Positions 7,629 to 15,483 of a stretch of DNA of 21,806 bases are shown piece by piece. This DNA comes from Bacillota bacterium (GTDB taxonomy: Bacteria; Bacillota; Clostridia; DSM-8532): the NCBI GenBank assembly GCA_023410885.1, contig JAEYPI010000220.1, positions 1 through 21,806 of the forward strand. The letters are read 5' to 3'. Positions within the stretch are counted from its first letter, which is position 1; every line of letters begins with the position of its first letter. The notes beneath the pieces were generated by a model. It was not told the DNA's origin, did not search any database, and saw nothing but the letters and a program-made list of their open reading frames with translations. Position numbers and translations under genes: made by a program.

Positions 7629-8144
7629 ATGGAAAATATCTGCTCAGAAAGGCAAGAAGAAGCCTTACGCCTTTCCAGTGTATGGATCTTTTTTATAGCC
7701 TCTCTTCTGCATTTTGGATACTCTTCAACAGGCTTTTTCCCGCTTTCGTTCATTTCGTCGGTAAACGAAAGTGTTTGGGAGCATACCAAAATCGTATTCT
7801 TTGCAGCGCTTTTTTACGATATTTTCTTATATTTTAGATATTTTAAAAGTAATCACAACTTCGTTGCCGGTCTGGCGCCATCCCTCGCGTCCATCATTGT
7901 CACCATACCCTTTTTATTCTATGGGTACTCGGGCATATTGGGTTTTAACGTTTTGGCCATAGATCTTCTGATTACCTTTCTGGCAGGCTGGATAGCTCAA
8001 AATATATTAATGAGATATAGCTGCAGCCCCAAAAATTATAAGGAATACAAAATCTTCTCCCTGCTTTTTGTGGCTGCAATGGTTATCCTTTTTGTTGTAT
8101 TTACCTGGTATCCACCCAACCTTCCCCTCTTTACGTCACCATAG
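7629..8144 (+). CDS. DUF6512-type integral membrane protein
   Basis: A 171-residue protein with about five membrane spans and no large soluble domain. After a short charged N-terminus come a span WIFFIASLLHFGYS and the conserved loop SVNESVWEHTKI, which is characteristic of this family of small clostridial membrane proteins. More spans follow, and the protein ends in an aromatic/proline-rich WYPPNLPLF. The function of the family is not known. ATG 7629 is preferred over ATG 7623 because the AAAGGAGA site (7615-7622) abuts 7623 but lies 7 bases from 7629. The leader contains a GTGGGT (7574-7579) / ACCCAC (7599-7604) inverted repeat enclosing the palindrome TAGCGCTA. It converges with hflX with only 12 bases between the stops. 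Confidence 0.75.
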   Translation: MENICSERQEEALRLSSVWIFFIASLLHFGYSSTGFFPLSFISSVNESVWEHTKIVFFAALFYDIFLYFRYFKSNHNFVAGLAPSLASIIVTIPFLFYGYSGILGFNVLAIDLLITFLAGWIAQNILMRYSCSPKNYKEYKIFSLLFVAAMVILFVVFTWYPPNLPLFTSP

Positions 8145-8156
8145 CCAAAGAATGAT

Positions 8157-9950
8157 TTATTGAACAATAAAGTCCTTAACTCGCAAAGAAGCTTCTTTAT
8201 CCAGCTCTGCCTCAACGAGGGAGGCATCTTCATCATAGTCAACCGAAAGAACCTTACCCTTTTCATAAAGCCATGGCAGAGCCCAGCCCTCGGAAAAGGG
8301 AATTTTTAATTGAACTTGGACCCGGGCCTCACATAACATATTTTTTAAGCAGGTCTTAAGCTCATCAAGGCCCTCTCCTGTTTTTGCCGATATCTCAAGA
8401 ACCGTGCGGTCAGATGTAAACTTAATCCGTTCACCCTCAATGGGCTTATCAATTTTATTATAGGCTATAATAGTTGGCTTATCAGAGGCGCCAAGCTCAG
8501 TGAGAATACTATCTACAATGCGGATATGATCCTGCACATAGGGGTCGGAGGAATCGGCAACGATGACGAGTACATCTGAGAATACCGCCTCTTCAAGGGT
8601 TGATTTGAAAGCATCCATCAGGTGATGGGGAAGCTTTCTGATAAAGCCAACAGTGTCGGTGAGTAAAACAACTTGATTATCATCTAAAAGAAGCTGACGG
8701 GTGGTGGTGTCCAGTGTTGCAAAAAGCTTGTTTTCCGCATAGACATCGGCGCCGCAAAGCGCATTGAGCAATGAGGATTTTCCCGAGTTGGTATATCCTA
8801 CTAAAGAGGCCACCGGAACCCGGTTCTTCTTGCGCTCAAGCCTTAAGATTCCCCGTTGCTTTTTAATTTCCTTAAGCTGCTCTTTCAGGGCAGCAATTTT
8901 TCTTCTGATATGGCGTTTATCCGTTTCCAGCTTGGTTTCGCCAGGCCCCCTTGTTCCAATGCCGCCGCCTAAGCGTGATAGAATCAGGCCAAGGCCTTGA
9001 AGCCGGGGTAAATGATATTCCAATTGGGCCAGTTCAACTTGAATTTTCCCTTCCCTGCTTCTTGCGCGCTGAGCGAAGATATCAAGTATAAGACCTGTTC
9101 TGTCTATGACCTTAACGCCAAGAACCTCTTCAATATTACGCTGTTGGGAGGGGGAAATTTCATCGTCAAAAATAACCAAATCAGCCTCAAGCGACTGAAC
9201 CATCAGCCGGAGCTCTTCCACCTTGCCCTTTCCAATAAAGTAGGCGGCATCACGGCCCTCCCGCTTCTGCATGACTTTGGAAACCACTTGAGCACCAGCC
9301 GTTTGGGCCAGCTCTTTAAGCTCTATCATTGAAATATCCGCTTCACTTACACCCTGGATGTCCCGGGTTTCCTGAGTCTTTATTCCTACCAATATCACCC
9401 GTTCAATGACATCGCCCAAGGCTTCGGCCTGATTTTTTAAGAAATCATCGGCCTCGCCGATGTACTCAAGAAGCGCATCAAAGTCATCCTTATCAGCCGT
9501 ATACGGGCCGAAGGTTTCTACATCTTCCACTGTCACAGGGGAGGGAACAGCCACATATATATTGGTGGGCTTTTGATCTATCACACCTATCGCAGCGATC
9601 ATATCCAGCCTTAATTGTTTTAAGGAGCTAACGTCAACCGCTGAAAGCATAGCGCTTCCATTTGGGTGGGTATGAATACAGCGCACACCGGACAGACGGG
9701 TTTTACTTCTTCGCCCTTCTACCTCGTTTAGGTCCACTGTTTTAAAGTCCCCAACACATACGTCGGTGATATGACCCTTTCGATCAAGATAGATGGCAAT
9801 TTCCCTGTTTATAGCTCCCGACAGGATGGATAATGTGTTAACCAATTCCTCGGTCCAAAGCCTGTCCTGTGGGACTTCTATTTCGTAAATACCTTCAAGT
9901 GCCTCAATCACACTATTTCTTAAGCCTTCAATATTTCCGCTGATACTCAT
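8157..9950 (-). CDS. hflX: GTPase HflX, long form with N-terminal JAMM-like domain
   Basis: HflX is a ribosome-associated GTPase that splits stalled or stressed 70S ribosomes. The canonical part starts near residue 184 (VILVGIKT) with the GTP-binding N-domain (AAYFIGKGKVEEL, 235-247), then the GGGIGTRGPGETK block (328-340), a helical arm, and the G domain: G1 GYTNSGKS (385-392), G3 DTVGF (432-436), G4 NKID (498-501) and G5 SAKTG (521-525). The product is 597 residues, well above the roughly 420 of short HflX, because of a 180-residue N-terminal extension. That extension contains REIAIYLD with E50, then IHTHPNG...SAVD with H93, H95, S103 and D106. This is the full JAMM/MPN+ pattern (E, H-x-H-x10-D, with S-x-x-D), close to RadC/JAB domains. 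ATG 9950 is preceded by GGAAGGAA. It is probably monocistronic. The HflX call is firm; whether the JAMM domain is active is inference. Confidence 0.95.
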   Translation of the reverse strand: MSISGNIEGLRNSVIEALEGIYEIEVPQDRLWTEELVNTLSILSGAINREIAIYLDRKGHITDVCVGDFKTVDLNEVEGRRSKTRLSGVRCIHTHPNGSAMLSAVDVSSLKQLRLDMIAAIGVIDQKPTNIYVAVPSPVTVEDVETFGPYTADKDDFDALLEYIGEADDFLKNQAEALGDVIERVILVGIKTQETRDIQGVSEADISMIELKELAQTAGAQVVSKVMQKREGRDAAYFIGKGKVEELRLMVQSLEADLVIFDDEISPSQQRNIEEVLGVKVIDRTGLILDIFAQRARSREGKIQVELAQLEYHLPRLQGLGLILSRLGGGIGTRGPGETKLETDKRHIRRKIAALKEQLKEIKKQRGILRLERKKNRVPVASLVGYTNSGKSSLLNALCGADVYAENKLFATLDTTTRQLLLDDNQVVLLTDTVGFIRKLPHHLMDAFKSTLEEAVFSDVLVIVADSSDPYVQDHIRIVDSILTELGASDKPTIIAYNKIDKPIEGERIKFTSDRTVLEISAKTGEGLDELKTCLKNMLCEARVQVQLKIPFSEGWALPWLYEKGKVLSVDYDEDASLVEAELDKEASLRVKDFIVQ

Positions 9951-9992
9951 TGTTTTCCTTCCATCTACAATAAATTAATTCCGTTTCTGTCC

Positions 9993-10023
9993 TTTACATG
10001 CAAATGTAAACCGCTACACGGTT
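9993..10023. promoter_or_regulatory. Two adjacent dyads in the hflX leader
   Basis: TTTACAT-GCAA-ATGTAAA (9993-10010) is a perfect 7-bp dyad with a 4-base spacer. It overlaps by two bases a second hairpin AACCG (10009-10013) / CGGTT (10019-10023). Both lie between the promoter and the start codon, so they could be an operator and/or alternative RNA hairpins. The regulator is not recognised. Confidence 0.4.
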
Positions 10024-10045
10024 ATACTCCTTTTAATCTATCCCT

Positions 10046-10074
10046 ATTATATCCTGCTTTTCAAGGATTGTCTT
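10046..10074 (-). promoter_or_regulatory. Probable promoter of hflX
   Basis: On the minus strand AAGACA (10069-10074), 4 of 6 to consensus, lies 17 bases before a perfect TATAAT (10046-10051). The resulting leader is about 90 bases. Confidence 0.6.
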
Positions 10075-10118
10075 TATAGAAAATGGTATAAAAGAGAAAT
10101 GTAACAAGCTAAAGACGC

Positions 10119-11237
10119 CTAAAAAGCCAGGTTTAGGATATTCCGAAGGTCTTCCTCCTGTACCTCGGTTGGATTGTATAATAAAGCGCTGTTTTTTAAG
10201 CACCGGGCAACAATAGAATCAAAATTCGACCGTTTTACGCCAATCTCCGATAAACAAACAGGGATTCCATATTTTTGGTGGTAGTCAGACAGTATGTTCC
10301 GTATGGTCTGAGCCGATTTTCTACCTCTTTCATGGCGCTGGGTATCGGCATAGATCTCAGGCCCCACCAAGGGCAAAAGCAATTCACCGTATTGATCGTC
10401 AAGCTTCATCATATTGTTGTCCATACAGGGTGGGAGAAGAATGCCTATAGCCTCCTCATGAGAAATTTGGCAGATTTCCTCCAGGGCATAGGCCATGGTA
10501 TGGGCAATGCCCGCTTGAGAATTGAGAAGGGCAATGCTTGAAAGGAGTGCCCCATTAGCCAAGGCATGACGAGCTTTTCTGTCCCTCCCGTATTTAACGG
10601 CTCTCGGCAGGTTTTCTCTAACCAAGGTAATAGCGGAAAAAGCATACCCGTCGCTTAGGGGATTTTTTTGCAAGCAGGTATAGGTTTCAATGGCATGGCA
10701 AAGGGTATCAATGGCTGATAAAACAGTATCCCGAGGGGATAGGGTCAACGTCATTCTTGGGTCCAACACGACAACATCGGGTACTCCCGTAATTTCCAGG
10801 CCGGTGCTTCCAACCGGAACCATAATGAAAGGAACAGAAAGACTTTTTTTGAGGTAGTCCGTTCCCATGAGCAAAATATCATCGCTTCCGCTATCAGGAA
10901 TGGATGACCTGACCGCTCTTCCCGTCTCAAAGGCAGAACGCCCCCCTAAAACGATAATCGCATCACAGAAATAAGCGTTAAACTCGGCTATAGCCCCATC
11001 CGTGTTTTCGGATAGGATTGGTGTGCTACATTTAAAAATACTTCCCACTACCAGATCAGACCCGCCCATAGCATTAATAAATTTGTTGATTGTTCCCTCT
11101 TCTATATACTTCGAGTCGCTAATAATCATGGGCCTACTGACTTTCCGCTCTTTAAGCTCATGGGGAAGGTTCTCCAGTGCTCGATAGCCGGATATAATTT
11201 TGACTTTATTCAAAAACTCGTAATACTTCGGAATCAT
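10119..11237 (-). CDS. Divergent iron-containing alcohol dehydrogenase family protein
   Basis: A 372-residue member of the group III (iron-type) alcohol dehydrogenase fold. By spacing and context the metal ligands are kept: D177 and H181 in DTLCHAIETY, H246 in GIAHTMAY, and H260 in ISHEEAIGILLP. The 14-residue step between the last two is that of characterised enzymes. The nucleotide and substrate parts are not canonical: the usual GGGS.xD.AK loop is GGRSAFETGRAV (98-109), the TTAGTGSE segment is VGSTGLEI (142-149), and the second His of the HxMAH motif is Tyr250. It may use a different cofactor or substrate, or have lost redox activity. ATG 11237 has a strong AGGAGGTG site and overlaps the end of the upstream SCP2-like gene by 32 bases, so the two are probably translated from one message. 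Confidence 0.8.
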   Translation of the reverse strand: MIPKYYEFLNKVKIISGYRALENLPHELKERKVSRPMIISDSKYIEEGTINKFINAMGGSDLVVGSIFKCSTPILSENTDGAIAEFNAYFCDAIIVLGGRSAFETGRAVRSSIPDSGSDDILLMGTDYLKKSLSVPFIMVPVGSTGLEITGVPDVVVLDPRMTLTLSPRDTVLSAIDTLCHAIETYTCLQKNPLSDGYAFSAITLVRENLPRAVKYGRDRKARHALANGALLSSIALLNSQAGIAHTMAYALEEICQISHEEAIGILLPPCMDNNMMKLDDQYGELLLPLVGPEIYADTQRHERGRKSAQTIRNILSDYHQKYGIPVCLSEIGVKRSNFDSIVARCLKNSALLYNPTEVQEEDLRNILNLAF

Positions 11238-11769
11238 TTAGAAGCACCTCCTTCCTTTCATTTCCCATGAACAGGATTTGCAAAAGGATTAGGAGACGAC
11301 TAACGCGTTTTTTAAAACCGGGCCGAGAGCTCCCGTAATCAACTAATCGCGGAAAGAGCCTCTTTTGGATTAGCATCATCGCTTTTATAACCGACGAATA
11401 ATGCTGAGAATTCCCCTTTAAAACAAATCTGCTTTCACAAAAAGCCTGGCGTAGGGTCATCCTCCCATAAAGCACTTCCTGGGCAATAATCAGATTTTTA
11501 AAGGTGATAAGGGTTTGGGTGGGAGTCGGATAAAAACTTTTAATGATATGTAAGCCACTGGCATCTTTTTTAAGTCCTACATAGGGTTCATCAGGCAGAA
11601 TTTGAAAAAAAAGCGTGAAGCCATCGGGCCATTCTGACATTTCTTTTTGAAGGTCAATATCCTTGCGGGCGCAAATAATAAGGCCTCGAGCCCAGAGATG
11701 AAGTCTTAAGCGGAGCATAGACTTTTTTAAGCTTCTCCTCTTAGGAACAATGTCGTGAACTTTTCTCAT
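11206..11769 (-). CDS. SCP2-like (sterol carrier/lipid-binding fold) protein, tentative
   Basis: A 187-residue soluble protein. The N-terminus is basic (MRKVHDIVPKRRSLKKSMLRLRL). The centre (about 80-125) reads TLITFKNLIIAQEVLYGRMTLRQAFCESRFVLKGN, matching the SCP2 pattern in which a predicted strand with FK.L is followed by a helix, a G..T..QAF turn and a final ..KG strand (split here for description: TLITFKNLIIAQEVLYGRM then TLRQAFCESRFVLKGN). The end is rich in Arg, Lys and Leu. SCP2 folds bind lipids or other hydrophobic ligands. ATG 11769 is preceded by GGGAGG at 8 bases. A TTGACA (11843-11848) overlaps the stop of the upstream GNAT gene, but no good -10 matches it. It appears co-transcribed with the iron-ADH relative, which suggests a shared, perhaps lipid-related, substrate. 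The family assignment rests on pattern alone. Confidence 0.5.
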   Translation of the reverse strand: MRKVHDIVPKRRSLKKSMLRLRLHLWARGLIICARKDIDLQKEMSEWPDGFTLFFQILPDEPYVGLKKDASGLHIIKSFYPTPTQTLITFKNLIIAQEVLYGRMTLRQAFCESRFVLKGNSQHYSSVIKAMMLIQKRLFPRLVDYGSSRPGFKKRVSRLLILLQILFMGNERKEVLLNDSEVLRVFE

Positions 11770-11844
11770 ACCCAGTCCTCCCGATATGAAAACTATACCA
11801 TAATCGGAAGTTTATTAAAATAAAACAGGAAATACTATCCGTTG

Positions 11845-12396
11845 TCAAACCTTGTCATTGAGAAGCACCCAATGAATATGATCCTCCCAATTATTATTGA
11901 TTTTTAGATATTGACGAGCCAGGCCTTCATTGTAGAAGCCCAATTTTTCCACAACTCGTGCGGAACCACGATTATGAGGCATGATGTTCGCTTCGATACG
12001 ATGAAGCCTGTATTCATTAAATATAATCTCGATGCCTTTTTTAACGGCTTCAGTCATAAACCCCTTGTTGATATGATCCTTATCCAACTTATAGCCTAGA
12101 TGGCATGACAAAAAAGCACCTCGAACAATATTGTTGAAGACAACAAAGCCAATGACTTTTGAAGGCGCTTCTTTAATGACGATCCAAAGCTTGAGAAGGA
12201 TGCCTTCTTCATAAGACTTGTATTCCTTTTCAAGCATTTGCTTTTGGTATTCCAGCGTGTAAAAATCAGCCGGGCGTTGGGGATCCCACTCCTCCAAAAA
12301 ATCCATATTGCGGGTGTAATAATCTAAGACCTTATCTGCATCCGTCTTCTGAAGAATTGTAAGTCCGAGTCTTTCTGTTTCATAGCTTACTGGCAT
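11845..12396 (-). CDS. GNAT N-acetyltransferase, RimJ/RimL type
   Basis: A 183-residue single-domain acetyltransferase using acetyl-CoA. The N-terminus YETERLGLTILQKTDADKVL is the usual RimJ/RimL opening, followed by VIGFVVFNNI (strand 4), LGYKLDKDHINKGFMTEAV (99-118) and HNRGSARVVEKLGF (141-154). The acetyl-CoA loop, normally (Q/R)xxGxG/A, reads N110-KGFM-T here, so the second glycine is replaced. The terminal part (EGLARQYLKINNNWEDHIHW) matches enzymes that acetylate ribosomal protein N-termini or amino groups of small molecules. The true substrate cannot be told. ATG 12396 is preceded by AAGGGG. It stands alone, with a -10-like TATAAT at 12500-12505 upstream but no matching -35. Confidence 0.85.
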   Translation of the reverse strand: MPVSYETERLGLTILQKTDADKVLDYYTRNMDFLEEWDPQRPADFYTLEYQKQMLEKEYKSYEEGILLKLWIVIKEAPSKVIGFVVFNNIVRGAFLSCHLGYKLDKDHINKGFMTEAVKKGIEIIFNEYRLHRIEANIMPHNRGSARVVEKLGFYNEGLARQYLKINNNWEDHIHWVLLNDKV

Positions 12397-12840
12397 CCTT
12401 CTACCCCTTCGGCTTTATCCGGTTTCTTTAGTTTAACTTTACCGTTAAGTCTTTCACTGTAAGGATTAACCTTGATTCGGCCGCCTATCACAAATACACA
12501 TTATACGCTTTTACCTTTTTCAAGGCTACTAAATGATACTATCTAAAACAAGTAATTCACCTGATTTTAAAAAGCCAACGGGTTGTCCGGATTGTTCCAA
12601 AAGAATTGTCTATTTTTTGTCTCAAAGGTTCTGGGATCAACTGCTATTCAGGACAGTTGTAATGAATTGCTGCTGTCTTGAAATTTTCCCGTCTTTGGGG
12701 TTTAGGAAGGCGTATCTGAAATGAAACCCTTCAGAACTTTTCAGTGTTTTGATTATTTTACCCGACTTTTTGGCGTGTTGCGACTATCTGACATTTTCAT
12801 ATTTTAGCTGAACATTACTGGACACATCTTACCGTCTAAG
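12397..12840. other. Intergenic region between the GNAT gene and rlmH
   Basis: No intact gene is seen. On the minus strand one frame from 12774 to 12529 stays coding-like over 82 codons (SEGFHFRYAFLNPKDGKISR, later GQPVGFLKSGELLVLDSI) but is broken by three internal stops between 12575 and 12640 approximately, so it may be a decayed gene. A CAACTG / CAGTTG inverted repeat flanks its centre. A TATAAT on the minus strand (12500-12505) may serve the GNAT gene. Confidence 0.4.
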
Positions 12841-13320
12841 TTATTTGTGATACGTCTCATTGTTCAAAATTTTATAAGCCCGGTAAACCTGCTCAAGCAG
12901 AATGATACGGGCTAGTTGATGGGGGAAGGTCATTTTTGAAAGGCACAAGCGGTAATCCGCTTCCTTGATGATGGTGGGATCAAGGCCGGTTGAGCCGCCT
13001 ATAATAAAGGTTACATCACTTTTACCATCGAGCATCAGTCCCTTGATCTGGTCGGAAAAGCCAACCGAGGTTAGTTCCTGACCTTCGAGGGCTAAAACGA
13101 TAGTCGTTGTATTTTTATTCATGGCTTTTTTTATACGTTCTGCTTCTTTCTGCCTAACTTTTTCCTCTTGGGCCGGGCTTGCCGACTCAGGGGCCTTTTC
13201 CTCTTCAATCTCAGTCACCTGAACCTTGCAAAAACGCGAAAGACGCTTCAAGTATTCTTTTTGAGCGTCTTTTAAATAATTTTCTTTTAGTTTCCCTACA
13301 GCAAGAATATTAAGAGTCAA
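12841..13320 (-). CDS. rlmH: 23S rRNA pseudouridine(1915) N3-methyltransferase RlmH
   Basis: A SPOUT-family methyltransferase that methylates pseudouridine 1915 in helix 69 of 23S rRNA on assembled 70S ribosomes, using S-adenosylmethionine. The start chosen is TTG 13320, giving 159 residues beginning MTLNILAVGKLKE, which aligns without a gap to the usual MNINIVTIGKLKE-type start and length. The frame is open to GTG 13329, but AGGGG lies only one base from that GTG and about 10 bases from the TTG. Diagnostic parts are FIIGGSTG (GGSTG at 108-112), part of the trefoil-knot SAM site, and the C-terminal block LSKMTFPHQLARIILLEQVY ending in NNETYHK. It is 13 bases downstream of walJ and likely translated from the same message, the usual arrangement in Bacillota. 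Confidence 0.95.
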   Translation of the reverse strand: MTLNILAVGKLKENYLKDAQKEYLKRLSRFCKVQVTEIEEEKAPESASPAQEEKVRQKEAERIKKAMNKNTTTIVLALEGQELTSVGFSDQIKGLMLDGKSDVTFIIGGSTGLDPTIIKEADYRLCLSKMTFPHQLARIILLEQVYRAYKILNNETYHK

Positions 13321-13333
13321 CCGCAACACACCC

Positions 13334-14125
13334 CTATATGTAAAGTACCTTACTGACCCTGTCCCTTAAAGCGACCTCCAAATAGATATCTTCAGCGGGA
13401 TTTATCTGCTTCTCCATTAATGCGTTGCATACGGTTTGATAAGCCAGCTCCGGAAAGTTGTTCTCTTGGCTTAAATGCCCTAATAAAAACAGCTTGGTGC
13501 CATTTTCTGCGAGATAAGCCACCACCTTACCAGCCATTTCGTTGCAGAGATGTCCATTATCCCCTAGAATACGCTGTTTCAATGGCCAAGGATAACGTCC
13601 AGTCTTGAGCATTTCAATATCATGATTGGATTCTAATAAAATCATGTCACTTTTTTCAAGATGCACTAACAATTCTTTATTCATATGTCCGATATCTGTT
13701 GCGATCGTTAGCTTTTTCCCATCGATAAACAAATTATACCCCACAGGACAAGCCGCATCATGGGGAATGGAAAAAGATCTTACTTCAATATCTCCCAGTG
13801 AAAGACTTTGACCCACCTCAATTTGACAGATCATGTCGGGCGCAAGCTTGCCCATAAAGGGGCGCATGGCCTTCCATGTTGAAGAATTAGTATAGATGGG
13901 AATCTTATACCGTCTGGAAAGAATACCCGCTCCACAGATATGGTCATTGTGTTCGTGGGTAATGAAAATCCCTTTTATATTTTCAAAGGATTCCCCTATG
14001 CTTTTTAAGGCCCCTTCAATTCTTTTGCCGCTTACGCCTGCATCAATAAGAATAGAGGTTTCATTATAGGATATATAGATGCAGTTCCCACTGGAACCAC
14101 TAAACAAGCTACAGACCTTGATCAT
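13334..14125 (-). CDS. walJ: Metallo-beta-lactamase fold exonuclease-like protein WalJ (YycJ)
   Basis: A 263-residue cytoplasmic metallo-hydrolase of the YycJ family. The N-terminus VCSLFSGSSGNCIYI is the family signature, and the metal motif is H57-E-H59-N-D61-H62 (ITHEHNDH). Later metal ligands are in IPHDAACPVGY, ATDIGHMN and LLESNHD, and the C-terminal motif is LLGHLSQENN. YycJ/WalJ proteins are double-strand-specific DNA 5'-exonucleases in some species and were first linked to wall and division control through their place in the wal locus. ATG 14125 follows GGAGAG at good distance. It lies 20 bases after murA and 13 before rlmH, so murA-walJ-rlmH probably form one unit. Confidence 0.92.
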   Translation of the reverse strand: MIKVCSLFSGSSGNCIYISYNETSILIDAGVSGKRIEGALKSIGESFENIKGIFITHEHNDHICGAGILSRRYKIPIYTNSSTWKAMRPFMGKLAPDMICQIEVGQSLSLGDIEVRSFSIPHDAACPVGYNLFIDGKKLTIATDIGHMNKELLVHLEKSDMILLESNHDIEMLKTGRYPWPLKQRILGDNGHLCNEMAGKVVAYLAENGTKLFLLGHLSQENNFPELAYQTVCNALMEKQINPAEDIYLEVALRDRVSKVLYI

Positions 14126-14145
14126 GGATTATCTCTCCGGTTCTC

Positions 14146-15408
14146 CTAAGTGTCACCTACTCGTCTTATGTCAGCACCGAGCTCCTGGAATTTCTCAACC
14201 ATTTTTTCATAACCTCGGTCTAGGTAATGGACATTCAATATCTCAGTTTCTCCTTCTGCTATTAAACCGGCAATAACACAAGCGGCACCCGCTCTTAAGT
14301 CCAAGGCTTTAATAGGCGCCCCTGAGAGCTTTGAGCCCCCTTCAATGACGGCCATTCTACCTTCAACACGAATCTTGGCACCCATTCTTTTCAATTCTTC
14401 AATATACTGAAAACGGTTATCAAAGATGCCCTCTGTGATGGTACTGATTCCCTCCGCTCTAAGAAGCAAAATGGCAGCCGGTGGCTGTAAATCAGTCGGG
14501 AACCCCGGATAGGGCAGCGTCTTGATATTAACCTTTGATAGGCGATCCTTTGCATTTATGTGAATGCTATCGTCAAATTCTTCAACCTTTACATTCATTT
14601 CTATGAGCTTAGCCGATAAAGACTCCATATGCTTTGGGATGACGTTTTTTACAAGCACGTCGCCCTTGGTGGCAGCTGCCGCAATCATAAAGGTACCTGC
14701 TTCAATCTGGTCCGGTATGATACTATGGACCACATTACCTCTTAATTTGCTAACACCACGAATTCTGATAATGTCGGTTCCTGCTCCCTTGATATCAGCA
14801 CCCAACGCATTTAAAAAATTGGCAATGTCAACGATGTGCGGTTCCTTGGCAGCATTCTCTATAGTAGTGAGGCCTTCTGCTCTAACGGCTGCCATCATTA
14901 TATTAATAGTAGCCCCAACACTTACAACATCAAGGTAGATCGATGCTCCCACTAATTTATGGGCGGTGAGCTTGATACAACCATGCTCAATCTCAACCTT
15001 GGCACCTAGGGACTCAAATCCCTTAACATGCTGGTCAATGGGGCGAACACCAAAATCACAGCCCCCGGGAAATGTTACAATAGCCCTTTTAAAACGACCA
15101 AGCAGGGCTCCCATTAAATAATAGGAACCGCGAAGCTTATGCATATCGTCAGTAGTGGCCATATAGGAGTTTACATTTCGTGTATCTATTTTAATGGTAT
15201 TTGCATCGATATTTTCAAATCGGGCACCAAGAGATTCCATGATCCTTTTCAGAATTGCAATATCCAAGATGTCCGGGACATTTTCAATGGTACATACATC
15301 GCTCAGAAGCAGCGCTGCCGGTAAAACACCTAGTGCTGCATTCTTTGCTCCGCTAACGGTGACTTCACCTTTTAATCTTTTCTGCCCGCGGATGATAAGC
15401 CTGTCCAC
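14146..15408 (-). CDS. murA: UDP-N-acetylglucosamine 1-carboxyvinyltransferase MurA
   Basis: Transfers enolpyruvate from phosphoenolpyruvate to UDP-GlcNAc, the first committed step of peptidoglycan synthesis, in the cytoplasm. The product has 420 residues, the usual length. Landmarks are SGAKNAALGVLPAALL (19-34), with the conserved K22-N23 of the substrate site, and the active-site loop PGGCDFGVRPIDQH with Cys117, the residue alkylated by fosfomycin. The common loop is PGGCAIG; here Asp-Phe replaces Ala-Ile. Near the end are PYPGFPTDLQPP and NRFQYIEELKRMGA. The start is GTG 15408 behind GGAAGGTTGGTG. A probable own promoter lies upstream, so it can be expressed apart from the wal genes. Bacillota often carry two MurA paralogues, and which one this is cannot be settled here. 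Confidence 0.96.
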   Translation of the reverse strand: MDRLIIRGQKRLKGEVTVSGAKNAALGVLPAALLLSDVCTIENVPDILDIAILKRIMESLGARFENIDANTIKIDTRNVNSYMATTDDMHKLRGSYYLMGALLGRFKRAIVTFPGGCDFGVRPIDQHVKGFESLGAKVEIEHGCIKLTAHKLVGASIYLDVVSVGATINIMMAAVRAEGLTTIENAAKEPHIVDIANFLNALGADIKGAGTDIIRIRGVSKLRGNVVHSIIPDQIEAGTFMIAAAATKGDVLVKNVIPKHMESLSAKLIEMNVKVEEFDDSIHINAKDRLSKVNIKTLPYPGFPTDLQPPAAILLLRAEGISTITEGIFDNRFQYIEELKRMGAKIRVEGRMAVIEGGSKLSGAPIKALDLRAGAACVIAGLIAEGETEILNVHYLDRGYEKMVEKFQELGADIRRVGDT

Positions 15409-15454
15409 TTATACACCAACCTTCCGGTATTTCCATTTGATTACTCAGAGAATC

Positions 15455-15483
15455 ATTATACATTAAATATGCGGCCTACGCAA
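15455..15483 (-). promoter_or_regulatory. Probable promoter of murA-walJ-rlmH
   Basis: On the minus strand TTGCGT (15478-15483) is followed after 17 bases by a perfect TATAAT (15455-15460). The -35 matches only 3 of 6. It sits in the 118-base gap between yycI and murA. Confidence 0.55.

Noticed and set aside
9012..9332. Plus-strand frame of 106 codons inside hflX
   Set aside because: Antisense shadow of the HflX N-domain and linker.
12533..12724. Plus-strand frame of 63 codons with two CxxC-like pairs in the rlmH-GNAT gap
   Set aside because: No ribosome site, and the minus strand in the same place reads more like protein, though broken.
14564..14938. Plus-strand frame of 124 codons inside murA
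   Set aside because: Entirely antisense to the conserved murA coding sequence, with no ribosome site or recognisable motif.
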